The notes under the pieces: generated by a model
Database searches by the model: none
Told to the model about the DNA's origin: nothing
What the model saw: the letters and a program-made list of their open reading frames with translations, nothing else
Made by a program: the position numbers and the translations under genes
Shown: piece after piece, positions 37,902 to 48,440 of the stretch
How positions within the stretch are numbered: position 1 is the first letter of the stretch
Layout of the letters: each line of letters begins with the position of its first letter
From: Bacteroidia bacterium
GTDB lineage: Bacteria; Bacteroidota; Bacteroidia; CAILMK01; JBBDIG01
Direction of reading: 5' to 3'
Assembly (NCBI GenBank): GCA_040880525.1
Contig: JBBDIG010000017.1
Span: 90,911 to 154,910 of the forward strand
DNA length: 64,000 bases

Positions 37902-38316
37902 GGTCCGTAATTGTTTTAAAGGATAAAAGATTTTGATCGGCAGGCGGATTCAGCACTACGCCCTGCCGGCTAAACTCGCTCCCATGGCATGGACAAATGA
38001 GAACCTCTCCCTGCGGCCGCAGCTCGCAGCCCTTGTGGGTACATTGCATAAGCAAAGCTGAGTATTCATCATTGCTTATTTTATATAAATAAAGTGGATA
38101 ACTGAATTTTTCGGTATTTACCAAAACAAATTCCCTGGATATTATTTTTTCATTTTCAGTTTTTAGAAATTCATTCTTCCTGATTAATATCCGGTCGTCT
38201 TTATAAGTGCTGTTCGCAATATAATTGGAGGCCACACAACTTTGAAGCACTCCTATTAGTGCAGTTCCGCCAAGACAGGCAAAGCCGCAGGTTCTAATAA
38301 AAGTCTTTCTGTCCAT
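37876..38316 (-). CDS. Rieske 2Fe-2S protein, membrane-anchored or lipoprotein
   Basis: 146 residues. N-terminal RKTFIRTCGFACLGGTALIG followed by LQSC (Cys27), resembling a lipoprotein or signal-anchor region. Rieske motifs CTHKGC (Cys92, His94, Cys97) and CPCHGSEF (Cys108, Cys110, His111) are complete: two Cys and two His cluster ligands plus the disulfide pair. High-potential electron carrier. No bc1 genes are near; it lies 3 bp after the di-haem protein gene and overlaps the porin gene. Confidence 0.92.
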   Translation of the reverse strand: MDRKTFIRTCGFACLGGTALIGVLQSCVASNYIANSTYKDDRILIRKNEFLKTENEKIISREFVLVNTEKFSYPLYLYKISNDEYSALLMQCTHKGCELRPQGEVLICPCHGSEFSRQGVVLNPPADQNLLSFKTITDHEFIYIIL

Positions 38317-38319
38317 AGC

Positions 38320-39519
38320 CTACAGTGATTCCAGGAATTGGAGCAGTGCCTCTTTTTCTGCCTGCGAAAGGTTTTGATAATTCATCCGGCTCGCTGACCC
38401 CTCCCCGCCATGGAGCAGAATGGCTTCTTCGATAGTTCCTGCTCTGCCGTCATGCATCAGAAAGAATCTTCCACCCTGGGCATCAGGCGAAAGTCCCAAA
38501 CCCCATAGCGGAGGCGTTCTCCATTCTGAAGTTTTGGCACTGCCTTCTGTGTAACCATCATCAAGTTCGCTTCCCATGTCGTGTAAAAGCAAATCCGTGT
38601 AGGGGTGAAATTCTTTGTAGGAAAGTGCCTCCACCGGGGCAAATCCTGTTTTCAGGGTTGGTTTATGACAGGAGGCACAACCTGTTTCAACGAAGACATT
38701 TTTTCCATGAATAACTGCGGCATTTTCCTGGTCCCTCTGCAGCGGGACCTTCAAAGTCTGTAGATAAAGCACCACATCATTTATAATCTGAGTAGAAACC
38801 TCCGGGTCTGTTTCCAGTCCGCTGTATACATCAATAGGATTAAAAAGCGATGTAATGCCTATGTCCTGGCTATAGGCATTGATAGTTTGGTGCAGCAGAT
38901 CAAACGCAGCCGCCTTTTTACCAAACCGTCCAATATACTTTTGGCCTTTAGAAATAGCATCGGGAAGAGGCTTGAGATAAGAAGGGATAGCAATCCAGTT
39001 CGGCACACCCGAAATTCCATCACCATCCGCATCATCAGGATCAGCCATTGCCAGGATATCAGCATCTGGCACAAAGGCCAGAAATCCAAGGCCGGTGACG
39101 GCAGGCGGGATAAGTCTGGTAAAAGTGGCATTCTCAGGAAGGATTTCCGGGTTGTATCCGGGTATTGCTCTGTTTTGCAACTGCGGGCCGCCCAGGTGCA
39201 AAAATTTATTTCCGGTGCTGTCCGTCTGTCCAAAGCGAGTGAGGGTGGTAAATGGATGTCCTTTCCCATCACCTACATGGCAACTGCCGCAGCTTGTGGC
39301 AACGAACGTGGGGCCCAGCCCGCTTTCCGCTGTAAATTGTTCATTAAATGCTACGTCTCCCTTAAGGAATTGTGCCAGTTCAGCAGTCGTTAAGCCCTCC
39401 ATGGGTCCATCCAATATTTCATCTTCATTGGGTTCAGGGGGTACAAGCTTATGGCACGACATCAAAACGAGGGAAGCAAAAAGCACAATAGCTGACCAAC
39501 CAATATAAACTAATTTCAT
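38320..39519 (-). CDS. DUF1111-family di-haem c-type cytochrome lipoprotein
   Basis: 399 residues from ATG 39519; a longer frame begins with TTG. Lipobox LVLMSC (Cys22). Two haem c motifs: CGSCHVGDGKG (about 77-81) and CASCHKP (about 281-285). Family landmarks: RAIPGYNPEILPEN, DPDDADGDGISGVPN (Ca-binding-like), RTPPLWGLG and HDGRAGTIEEAILLHGGE. Di-haem oxidoredictase/DUF1111 proteins resemble MauG/CcpA peroxidases and are often found with iron-regulated imelysin genes. First gene of the operon with the Rieske protein and porin, controlled by a DtxR-type box. Confidence 0.9.
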   Translation of the reverse strand: MKLVYIGWSAIVLFASLVLMSCHKLVPPEPNEDEILDGPMEGLTTAELAQFLKGDVAFNEQFTAESGLGPTFVATSCGSCHVGDGKGHPFTTLTRFGQTDSTGNKFLHLGGPQLQNRAIPGYNPEILPENATFTRLIPPAVTGLGFLAFVPDADILAMADPDDADGDGISGVPNWIAIPSYLKPLPDAISKGQKYIGRFGKKAAAFDLLHQTINAYSQDIGITSLFNPIDVYSGLETDPEVSTQIINDVVLYLQTLKVPLQRDQENAAVIHGKNVFVETGCASCHKPTLKTGFAPVEALSYKEFHPYTDLLLHDMGSELDDGYTEGSAKTSEWRTPPLWGLGLSPDAQGGRFFLMHDGRAGTIEEAILLHGGEGSASRMNYQNLSQAEKEALLQFLESL

Positions 39520-39543
39520 TATTCTAATACATTTTGACAGTTG

Positions 39544-39575
39544 CAAATATATACTTTATTTGAATTACAAAACAA
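39544..39575 (-). promoter_or_regulatory. Promoter of the DUF1111-Rieske-porin operon
   Basis: Minus strand: -7 TATATTTG (39544-39551), TTTTG 16 bases and TTG 21 bases upstream. The DtxR-type palindrome starts 6 bp upstream of the -33 region. Confidence 0.65.
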
Positions 39576-39581
39576 GTTATA

Positions 39582-39595
39582 TTAGGGTAGCCTAA
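39582..39595. promoter_or_regulatory. DtxR/IdeR/MntR-type operator palindrome
   Basis: TTAGGGTAGCCTAA, inverted repeat TTAGG-N4-CCTAA (16 bp as ATTAGG-GTAG-CCTAAT). It closely resembles the core of the DtxR/IdeR box (TTAGGTTAGSCTAACCTAA). It lies between divergent promoters of a DtxR-family gene and the DUF1111 operon, so it probably represses both when metal is plentiful. Confidence 0.75.
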
Positions 39596-39618
39596 TTTAC
39601 ATCAAAAACACCTTTACC

Positions 39619-39626
39619 TACTTTTG
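39619..39626 (+). promoter_or_regulatory. Putative promoter of the DtxR-family gene, -7 box TACTTTTG
   Basis: TACTTTTG followed by CATAAA, 17 bp upstream of the ATG. The operator lies 23 bp upstream, about where the -33 element should be. Confidence 0.6.
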
Positions 39627-39642
39627 CATAAAAGATCATTAA

Positions 39643-40296
39643 ATGCACTCACTCACAGAAGAAAATTACCTGAAGGCCATCTATCATCTTTCAAAAAAAG
39701 AAGTACCCAGGATCACCCCTACCGCGCTGGCCGATGAAATGAGCATAAATGCAGCATCCGTGGTGGATATGATCAAAAAGCTCTCAGAGAAGAAACTGAT
39801 AAGCTATGACAAGAAGAATGGAGCAAACCTTACAACAAAAGGAAAAAACATAGCACTGGACGTTGTACGCAAACATCGTTTGTGGGAGGTTTTTTTGTCA
39901 GAAAAGCTGGGCTACACCTGGGATGTGGTGCATGAGATAGCCGAACAACTGGAGCACATCCGGCACCATGAACTGGCCGACCGGCTGGATAAGTTCCTGG
40001 GACATCCCAAATATGACCCGCACGGAGACCCCATTCCCAATTCAAAGGGCGAAGTACCCGCCACAGCCGACACATTGTTGTCAGAAATAGAAGAGGGAAA
40101 CACATGCCGGGTAACCGCTGTAAAAGATACTTCGGCCATTTTTCTTCAGTACCTGGAACAACTCTCCGTAAGCATTGGAACCAAAATCCTGGTACTTGAA
40201 AAAATTCCCTTTGACGGCTCTATAGTCGTAAAGATTGAAAAGAACCCGAAAACCACCGTATCCGAAAAATTTGCTGAAAACCTATTGGTAAGCTGA
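39643..40296 (+). CDS. DtxR/MntR-family metal-dependent transcriptional regulator
   Basis: 217 residues. N-terminal winged helix (about 1-65: TEENYLKAIYHLSKKEVPRI, DEMSINAASVVDMIKKLSEK), dimerisation/metal domain (HRLWEVFLSEKLGYTWDVVH, EQLEHIRHHELADRLDKFLG with the His/Glu/Cys-type ligand pattern H-E-x2-E-H), and a C-terminal SH3/FeoA-like domain (about 145-217). It binds Fe(II) or Mn(II) and represses uptake genes. Metal specificity is not readable. Divergent from the DUF1111 operon across a shared DtxR-type box; probably autoregulated. Confidence 0.93.
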   Translation: MHSLTEENYLKAIYHLSKKEVPRITPTALADEMSINAASVVDMIKKLSEKKLISYDKKNGANLTTKGKNIALDVVRKHRLWEVFLSEKLGYTWDVVHEIAEQLEHIRHHELADRLDKFLGHPKYDPHGDPIPNSKGEVPATADTLLSEIEEGNTCRVTAVKDTSAIFLQYLEQLSVSIGTKILVLEKIPFDGSIVVKIEKNPKTTVSEKFAENLLVS

Positions 40297-40370
40297 AGTT
40301 GAGGGTTTCACGAAAGTGACCATTGATCTCCGCAATTTGAGCCTGGTCCTCATAGCTCCCAATAATCAAC

Positions 40371-40420
40371 AAAGCCTTCAGAGAAGCAGTATCTCTGAAG
40401 GCTTTGATCTATTTTTTTCA
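40371..40420. terminator. Bidirectional terminator between dtxR-type gene and atpC
   Basis: Perfect 14-bp stem AAAGCCTTCAGAGA / TCTCTGAAGGCTTT with a 7-base loop, followed on the plus strand by CTATTTTTTT. Sits between convergent genes. Confidence 0.88.
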
Positions 40421-40432
40421 ATATGGCTTTTC

Positions 40433-40666
40433 TTAAACCAATACGGATATTTTATTATCCAATACTTCCACGAATCCACCTTTAACATCAAAGAAAAGCT
40501 CCTCCCCTGATTCGGTAATCACGCGTACCTCCCCATCCTCAAGGCTGCTCATTAAAGGAGCATGGTTCTTTAATACTTCAAACGAACCTTCGCTTCCCGG
40601 CAGGCGGACGCGCTGCACTTCTCCGGAGAATATCTTTTCTTCAGGACTTAATATACTGAGATGCAT
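40433..40666 (-). CDS. atpC: ATP synthase F1 subunit epsilon, short form
   Basis: 77 residues: the N-terminal beta-sandwich only (MHLSILSPEEKIFSGEVQRV, LPGSEGSFEVLKNHAPLMSS, GGFVEVLDNKISVLV). The C-terminal helical hairpin that inhibits ATPase activity in longer epsilon subunits is missing, as is usual in Bacteroidota. Follows atpD by 47 bp. Confidence 0.94.
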   Translation of the reverse strand: MHLSILSPEEKIFSGEVQRVRLPGSEGSFEVLKNHAPLMSSLEDGEVRVITESGEELFFDVKGGFVEVLDNKISVLV

Positions 40667-40713
40667 TTTGTTGATCTTGCTTTTATCATGGATTAATGAA
40701 ACCAGAGGGTCTT

Positions 40714-42237
<1,524 letters not shown>

Positions 42238-42260
42238 TTATCGTCTGATTTTTCGAGGTG

Positions 42261-42294
42261 CAAATGTAGCCTTTTGTTCATAAATTTTATGCAA
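42261..42294 (-). promoter_or_regulatory. atpD promoter, -33 TTG and -7 TACATTTG
   Basis: Minus strand: TTG (42292-42294), 23 bases, TACATTTG (42261-42268) followed by CACCTC; 35 bp upstream of the ATG. Confidence 0.7.
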
Positions 42295-42403
42295 CATAAA
42301 GCCACGGATAATTTGCACCAGGCCCGCCCTGCCGGGTTATATTTAAATTCACATCCAAAAGGATTTTACAACCGAGTGAATAGATTTGAAACAAAGTTTT
42401 TTG

Positions 42404-42517
42404 TAAAATCCGGCTTTGTGATCTTTCGTGTCTTAGCGCCTTAGTGTCTATTTTTAGATCAAAGTGTATTTTTAAATCCAGCTTTGTGATCCTTAGTGCT
42501 CTTAGTGGTTATTTTAA
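42404..42517. repeat. Two imperfect copies of a GCTTTGTGATCYTT...TTAGTG repeat
   Basis: Copy 1 (42404-42455) and copy 2 (42472-42517) share AAATCC-GCTTTGTGATC followed by TTAGTG-rich sequence and an AT-rich end. They fill the gap between gmhA and the atpD promoter. This resembles the CTTTGTG/CTTAGTG intergenic repeats scattered in many Bacteroidota genomes. No coding potential. Confidence 0.6.
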
Positions 42518-42520
42518 AAC

Positions 42521-43096
42521 CTACCCGGCAATCAATTGCTTCTCCGCTAAATCAATTAATATATGGATCACTTTAATATGAATTTCCTGAGCGCGATCAG
42601 AGTAGCGGGTTTCAGGAGCACGAACCTCCACGTCACACATGGCGGACATCTGGCCTCCTCCTTTGCCCGTAAGGCCAATTACCTTCATTCCTTTCTTCTT
42701 GGCAGCTTCAATAGCGTTAACCACGTTCGCAGAATTCCCACTGGTGCTAATGCCGAGCAGCACGTCTCCTTCCCGGCCCCATGCTTCAATATAACGGGAA
42801 AAAATGTGTTCATAGCCGTAGTCATTTGATACGCATGAAATATGGCTGGGGTCGGCTATGGCCGTTGCGGCTAACGCCCTTCGGTTGTCCCGGAATCGTC
42901 CGGTAAGCTCTTCGGCAAAATGCATGGCATCGCACATTGAACCTCCATTCCCGCAGGAATAAATACCATTGCCATTTTTCAGGGCGCTGGCGATAATTTC
43001 TCCGGCTTCCTCAATTGCCATTAAGTTGCTCTCTTCAGCTACAAATCTTTGCAGCGTCTCAGCCGCCTCATTCAGGTGCTCACGAATTTCCTTCAT
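42521..43096 (-). CDS. gmhA: Phosphoheptose isomerase (SIS domain)
   Basis: 191 residues. Converts sedoheptulose 7-phosphate to D-glycero-D-manno-heptose 7-phosphate for lipopolysaccharide core heptose. SIS motifs: [40 protein letters not shown], and catalytic His/Glu region [13 protein letters not shown]. Matches the E. coli GmhA length (192). Other heptose genes are not in the window. Confidence 0.94.
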   Translation of the reverse strand: MKEIREHLNEAAETLQRFVAEESNLMAIEEAGEIIASALKNGNGIYSCGNGGSMCDAMHFAEELTGRFRDNRRALAATAIADPSHISCVSNDYGYEHIFSRYIEAWGREGDVLLGISTSGNSANVVNAIEAAKKKGMKVIGLTGKGGGQMSAMCDVEVRAPETRYSDRAQEIHIKVIHILIDLAEKQLIAG

Positions 43097-43166
43097 TTTT
43101 TAAAATTATAAATTGAGTTTTAAATTAGAATCCCTGATAAAATTAAAATTAAAAAACAGGAAGTTA

Positions 43167-45446
43167 TCAGTTGTCGGTGGTTAGACTACTCCTGCGATCG
43201 AATTCGGCAAGCCCCTCCCTGAGAAACTCCAAATACGCAGATACGCTGGGATCATATCCACGAGGTTGCGACAGCACTTGTTCATTATGATCCAGCAGCA
43301 CGTAATAGGGCTGGGCATTTCGCCCAAACCGGGTTATTTCAAAGTCCAGCCATTTTTTCCCAACCTCGTCAATCTTCTTTTTTCTTCCACCCTGTTCTGA
43401 TACATAATGTTCGTCTTCCGGTAACTTTTCACGGTCGTCAACATACAAAGAAACCATTACAAAATCCTGTGCAAGTATTTCCTGCACGCGTGGATCAATC
43501 CAGACATTATCCTCCATTCTGCGGCAGTTCACACAGCTCCATCCCGTGAAATCAATGAATACCGGTTTGTCTACTTTCTTGGCGTATTCCAGCCCGGCAT
43601 AATAATCATGGAAGCAAGGCAGATTGTGCGGACAGTGGTTTTGCGCAATCTCAGGAGGAAATTCCTCGCTGCTATTGGCATAACCCGAATTCTGTCCAGG
43701 CAAGCCGCCTTCCCAGATCGTATAACTTGAAGGTGGCAGAATTCCGCTGAGCAAGGTTAAAGGAGCGCCAAAAATTCCTGGTATCATATATATCGAAAAT
43801 GCAAACGCAATCATTGACATAAATAATCGCGGAACGGATATATATGGTAAATCACTGTCGTGGCTGAATTTTAATTTTCCAAGTAAATAAAAACCCATCA
43901 TTGTAAATAATACGATCCAAATTCCCAGGAAAATTTCTCTTTTTAAAAATCCCCAGTGATAGGCCAAATCCACATTGCTTAAAAATTTAAATGCCAATGC
44001 CAATTCCACAAATCCCAGTACTACTTTAACGGAGTTGAGCCATCCACCCGACTTAGGTAATGAATTGAGCCAGGAAGGGAAAATTGCGAATAGCACAAAA
44101 GGCAGCGCCATGGCCAGCGAAAAGCCAAACATGCCAATAAGCGGCCCGCTTGCTCCTCCGGTGGTGGCCGCCTGCACCAGCAGCAATCCTATTATAGGCC
44201 CTATACAGGAAAACGAAACCAATACAAGCGTCAGGGCCATAAAGAAAATTCCTAGCAAGCCTCCTTTATCAGATTGGGAGTCTACTTTATTTACCCAACT
44301 GGTAGGCAAACTAAGCTCAAAGGCTCCAAAAAAGGACATGGCAAAAATTACAAAAACCACGAAAAACAGCAGATTGAAAAACATGCTGGTAGACATTTCA
44401 TAAACGGCTGTATTTCCAAATATTTTGGTGATCAGGAAACCAAGCAGAACGAAAATTCCAATTATGGAAAGTCCATACACAATGGCATTGCCGATTCCTT
44501 TTGAGCGTTTTTGATTTTGCTTCGTAAAAAAACTCACCGTAAGCGGGATCATTGGAAACACACAAGGCGTGAGCAATACGGCAAAGCCTCCGAGAAAACT
44601 TTCAAAGAATATCTGCCACATGCTTTTTGGAGATTCACTTGCGTAAGGATCCTCCTCTGATCCGGCACTGGCTTCCTCTTCGGGTTCTGAGTCAGCTTCG
44701 GGTTTACCGGCTGAAGGGTCATCCTCATCTCCCCTGTCGCCCGATTTAATTTGCTGAAAACCGGTTGCCTCCTTATCTGTCGCTGCCGGCTTTTCTTCGC
44801 TGGCTGTGGCGTTTCGCTCATCCTGTGCGGCATCTTCTCTTGCCTGCGGAAAACTGGTTTTGGAATTCCCACTCCCGGCAGGTGGCACAAATGATTCTGA
44901 TTTATCTTCACATTTAAAAGGCTTTTCTATCTTTTCATTTCCTGTAAGCTTAAAACTAAATTCCTCCTCTTCTGGTGGCAAACATGTTTCGTCATTACAA
45001 GTCATAAAATATACGTTGCCATTGACGGTTCCACTTTTACCTGTGAGCTCTATAGCCTGGTAAAAAATAACCTCTTTTTTATATTTTCTGACAATGATAT
45101 TATCAAATACCGGCTCCTCTTCCTCAAGCAGGTTTCCGCACTCCAGTGTTTTTCCTTTTGTATTATATCCCGAAGCTTCTATATATGTGAATTCCGTTTT
45201 AACCGGCCCCGGGCCTTCAAAATCCATTTGCTGAGAATAAATATACCAACCCGGATCAACATTAGCTTTTGCAAATAATTCATACGTTTTATCGCCTGTT
45301 CTTTTTACCTCAAATTTCCAGTGAACAGGATTCTCTATTATCTGTGCAGAAACGGGGAAACTAAAATAAGCCAGAAACAATACCGGCAAGAGGAAAGCGA
45401 CATTTATCGTTTTCAAAAATTCACCCATTTTAATATTAATATTCAT
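43167..45446 (-). CDS. DsbD-like thiol:disulfide reductase
   Basis: 759 residues. Order: signal peptide (about 10-35); periplasmic DsbD-alpha-like domain (about 36-175) with FMTCNDETCLPPEEE; acidic low-complexity linker (about 190-265); eight transmembrane segments (about 275-565) with redox Cys in LTPCVFPMIPLTVSFF and FSCIGPIIGLLL; C-terminal thioredoxin domain with FTGWSCVNCRRME. It moves electrons from cytoplasmic thioredoxin to periplasmic proteins such as cytochrome c maturation factors. The long Glu/Ser/Ala linker is unusual. Eleven bp after the M16 protease gene. Confidence 0.92.
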   Translation of the reverse strand: MNINIKMGEFLKTINVAFLLPVLFLAYFSFPVSAQIIENPVHWKFEVKRTGDKTYELFAKANVDPGWYIYSQQMDFEGPGPVKTEFTYIEASGYNTKGKTLECGNLLEEEEPVFDNIIVRKYKKEVIFYQAIELTGKSGTVNGNVYFMTCNDETCLPPEEEEFSFKLTGNEKIEKPFKCEDKSESFVPPAGSGNSKTSFPQAREDAAQDERNATASEEKPAATDKEATGFQQIKSGDRGDEDDPSAGKPEADSEPEEEASAGSEEDPYASESPKSMWQIFFESFLGGFAVLLTPCVFPMIPLTVSFFTKQNQKRSKGIGNAIVYGLSIIGIFVLLGFLITKIFGNTAVYEMSTSMFFNLLFFVVFVIFAMSFFGAFELSLPTSWVNKVDSQSDKGGLLGIFFMALTLVLVSFSCIGPIIGLLLVQAATTGGASGPLIGMFGFSLAMALPFVLFAIFPSWLNSLPKSGGWLNSVKVVLGFVELALAFKFLSNVDLAYHWGFLKREIFLGIWIVLFTMMGFYLLGKLKFSHDSDLPYISVPRLFMSMIAFAFSIYMIPGIFGAPLTLLSGILPPSSYTIWEGGLPGQNSGYANSSEEFPPEIAQNHCPHNLPCFHDYYAGLEYAKKVDKPVFIDFTGWSCVNCRRMEDNVWIDPRVQEILAQDFVMVSLYVDDREKLPEDEHYVSEQGGRKKKIDEVGKKWLDFEITRFGRNAQPYYVLLDHNEQVLSQPRGYDPSVSAYLEFLREGLAEFDRRSSLTTDN

Positions 45447-45457
45447 CTTCTTAATTT

Positions 45458-48229
45458 TTATGAGGCAACTGCTCCATTAACATCCAGTTCCACCACTTTT
45501 CCATATCCCAGCTTTTCCAGCCCTGGTAATATCCGGTTGCTGTTGCCCACTATCACAATGGCCATTTGATCAGCCGGCAAATGCTGCGTTGCAATGTCAT
45601 CTAGTTCATGCTTTGTAATGCCATTCAATATCGCACTTTGCTCCTTTACAAAATCCTTGTCCAGATTGTATTCCGCAATTTTCATCAGGAAATTCAGCTT
45701 TTGATAATTGGTTTCATACTTCAATGCATCGCGCTGACCCAGCGAGTTTTTGGTAAATTGCAATTCTTCAGCCGACATACCTTTCTTCCTGAAATCTTCA
45801 AGCTCCCGCATTATTTCTTCCACGGCATGAGCTGTTGCATCTGCCCTTACGCTGGTATATACGGTAAACGGCCCAGGAAATTTTGAACCGTAAAAGAACG
45901 AACCTGCTCCGTAGGTGTAACCTTTGTCCTCACGCAGGTTTAAATTAATACGGCTGTTAAATGCACCACCCAGCGGGTAATTCATTATTTGCGATTTAAA
46001 ATAAGGCCCAGTTGCATCGAATGGCAACGCGAGATAACCCACACGAATCTCTGACTGCGGAGCATCATCCTTATTCACTAAATACACACGTGTTTCAGGA
46101 AGTTTCTTTATCGCAAAAAATTCTTCTGAAGGATACACTCCGGATTCCCATGTGCCGATCTCTCCTAATGCAGCCAGCACCTCATCCTCTCCCACATCCC
46201 CGCATGAAACCAGTTTTGCATTATCAGGAAGAAAATTGTTTTTATAGAAATTCTTAACATCCTCCAGCGTAATACTGCTGACCGACTCGTAGGTTCCCAA
46301 GGTGGGGGTGGAATATACATGGTCATTCCCATATATGATTCCTGAAAAAGCTTTGGACACCAGGGTAGCGGGCTGTTTGGCCTGGTTGGTAATATGCTCC
46401 AGTTGCTGCATCTTCACCCGTTGAAAATCCTCCTCAAGAAAAGCCGGGCGGAAAAGCACTTCGCGAAGCAATTCCATTGTAGGCATAAAATTCTTTGTAA
46501 GGCTTTTCACCTCTGCATGCATGTATTCGCGGTCAGCCTTTATCTGTATCTGGCTTCCCAGCCGCTCTATCTGGCTGCTGATCTCCTCTGATGAAAAATT
46601 CAGGGTGCTTTCGCTCAGCATGCCGGCAAGCACATACGCCAGTCCTTCCTGTCCTTTCGGATCGCGCCAGTGGCCGCAATCAATGTAGAGCCTTAGCGCT
46701 ACAGCCGGTACTTCTTTATTCCGCGAAGCCACTATCTTCAACCCATTCGCCAATACATCCTGCTTAAATTCAGGAACGATGGGGAGTTTCGCCTTAGGCG
46801 CCTGCGGTTTTGCGCTTCTATCAAAAGTTTCGTGAGTTATTCGTTTCTTCGTCTTTAGCCCCTCTTTCTGAGGCGAAGGCTTGGCCGGTGTGGTATAATT
46901 GTCAGGATGGGTAACTGTTTCAGGCTTGTCTTCCGGATAGGCTGTAATGACCAGCTTTGGCTTAGCATAAATATATTTTTTAAAGACACGCATAACGTCC
47001 TCACTGCTTACCCCGTTGTAGCGGTCAATATCCTTCTCAGTAAATCCCGGTTCTCCAATCAGGTACTGGTAACTTGCCAGGCGTGTGGCTTTGCCTTTCA
47101 CGCTTTCGAGGCCATAGATAAACTGCGCCTCATGCCCGGCCTTTGCCCGCTCCAGGTCTTTTTCTGAAATTCCGTTTTTTGCTACGTGTTCCAGATTCGA
47201 ATAAAAAATATCCTCAATTTCCTTCAGCCCTACATTCGGGTAAGCAAAGGCATTCAGTTGAAATTCACCGGCCAACTGATAGGCTGGCTGGAATACATAA
47301 GCCTGAGCAGCTTTCTGGCTTTTTACAAGCGTTTGGTAAAAGATGCTTTCCTTGCTGCTGCCCAATATATCTGATAACATATCCAGGGGCGCTTCATCCT
47401 CATGAAACGCAGGAACGGTGGGATAAACGAATTGCAACAGCGGGAAATGGATCTTGTCAGGATAGCTGATGAATCTGTCAGCAGTGAGCCGGAATGGCCT
47501 GGGTTGAATTCTCGCCAGTTCGGGTCCGGCAGGAATGCCTCCGAAATATCGCTCCACAAGTTGCAGGGCATTGTCATAGTCAAAATCGCCTGAAATTGTG
47601 AGATAGGCATTATTAGGCCCATAGTAGCGCAGAAAAAATGCTTTGAGATCCTCCACGCCTACCGAGTCCAGATCTTCCATATCTCCAATGGTTGTCCATG
47701 AATAAGGATGCCCTGAAGGATACAGATTTTTGCATTCCAGTTCGTGAACCATTCCATAGGGACGGTTCTCATAATTCTGCTGTTTCTCGTTCTTAACCGT
47801 ATCCCGTTGTATTTCAAATTTTTTCTGGGTAATCCCTTCTATCATAAAACCCATCCTGTCGCTTTCCAGCCACAGAACTGTCTCCAATTGGTTGGACGGT
47901 ACGGTTTCATAATAATTTGTGCGATCGCGGTTCGTGGTGCCGTTCAGGGTTCCGCCACTTTCTGTAATCACCTTAAAATGTTCCTGGTCGCCTACATGCT
48001 TGCTTCCCTGAAACATCATGTGCTCGAAGAAATGCGCAAATCCTGACTTCCCTATTTCTTCCCTCGCAGATCCTACATGATACGTTACATCCACATGCAC
48101 CACCGGATCAGAATTATCCTTGTGCAGAATTACAATAAGGCCATTGGCTAACTGATATTTACGAAATGGAATTAAAGCACCGTTCGTGGTGCTGTTTGAT
48201 AGTTCTATAGTTTTGGGACTGGATTGCAT
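45458..48229 (-). CDS. Two-domain M16 (pitrilysin/insulinase) metallopeptidase, no signal peptide
   Basis: 923 residues with two M16 modules. The first has the inverted zinc motif HFFEH (His66-His70) in KSGFAHFFEHMMFQG and the downstream Glu in VKNEKQQNYENRPYG. The second half (from about 480) lacks HxxEH, as usual. Many Bacteroidota homologues carry a signal peptide; here the start MQSSPKTIELSNSTTNGALI is not hydrophobic, so it may be cytoplasmic. Adjacent to the DsbD-like gene. Confidence 0.93.
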   Translation of the reverse strand: MQSSPKTIELSNSTTNGALIPFRKYQLANGLIVILHKDNSDPVVHVDVTYHVGSAREEIGKSGFAHFFEHMMFQGSKHVGDQEHFKVITESGGTLNGTTNRDRTNYYETVPSNQLETVLWLESDRMGFMIEGITQKKFEIQRDTVKNEKQQNYENRPYGMVHELECKNLYPSGHPYSWTTIGDMEDLDSVGVEDLKAFFLRYYGPNNAYLTISGDFDYDNALQLVERYFGGIPAGPELARIQPRPFRLTADRFISYPDKIHFPLLQFVYPTVPAFHEDEAPLDMLSDILGSSKESIFYQTLVKSQKAAQAYVFQPAYQLAGEFQLNAFAYPNVGLKEIEDIFYSNLEHVAKNGISEKDLERAKAGHEAQFIYGLESVKGKATRLASYQYLIGEPGFTEKDIDRYNGVSSEDVMRVFKKYIYAKPKLVITAYPEDKPETVTHPDNYTTPAKPSPQKEGLKTKKRITHETFDRSAKPQAPKAKLPIVPEFKQDVLANGLKIVASRNKEVPAVALRLYIDCGHWRDPKGQEGLAYVLAGMLSESTLNFSSEEISSQIERLGSQIQIKADREYMHAEVKSLTKNFMPTMELLREVLFRPAFLEEDFQRVKMQQLEHITNQAKQPATLVSKAFSGIIYGNDHVYSTPTLGTYESVSSITLEDVKNFYKNNFLPDNAKLVSCGDVGEDEVLAALGEIGTWESGVYPSEEFFAIKKLPETRVYLVNKDDAPQSEIRVGYLALPFDATGPYFKSQIMNYPLGGAFNSRINLNLREDKGYTYGAGSFFYGSKFPGPFTVYTSVRADATAHAVEEIMRELEDFRKKGMSAEELQFTKNSLGQRDALKYETNYQKLNFLMKIAEYNLDKDFVKEQSAILNGITKHELDDIATQHLPADQMAIVIVGNSNRILPGLEKLGYGKVVELDVNGAVAS

Positions 48230-48440
48230 AAAAAATATTTAGATCAGGAAATACTTTGATGGCCGGGAATAATAAAGCAGAAATAAGCTAAAACTCTTAA
48301 ACCGGAACGGGCGCAAATTACAGAATTTATGCCATTGGGCAGGGCGGGAACCAACCGGAATGGAAGCCTCCACAGGTGTCTTTTCCCTGCTAATATTGAT
48401 TGATATTCGTTCCTTCGCCCCTCAAACGAATTCCCTGAAC

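Noticed and set aside
40433..40666. Truncated atpC
   Set aside because: The short epsilon without the C-terminal helices is the normal form in this phylum.
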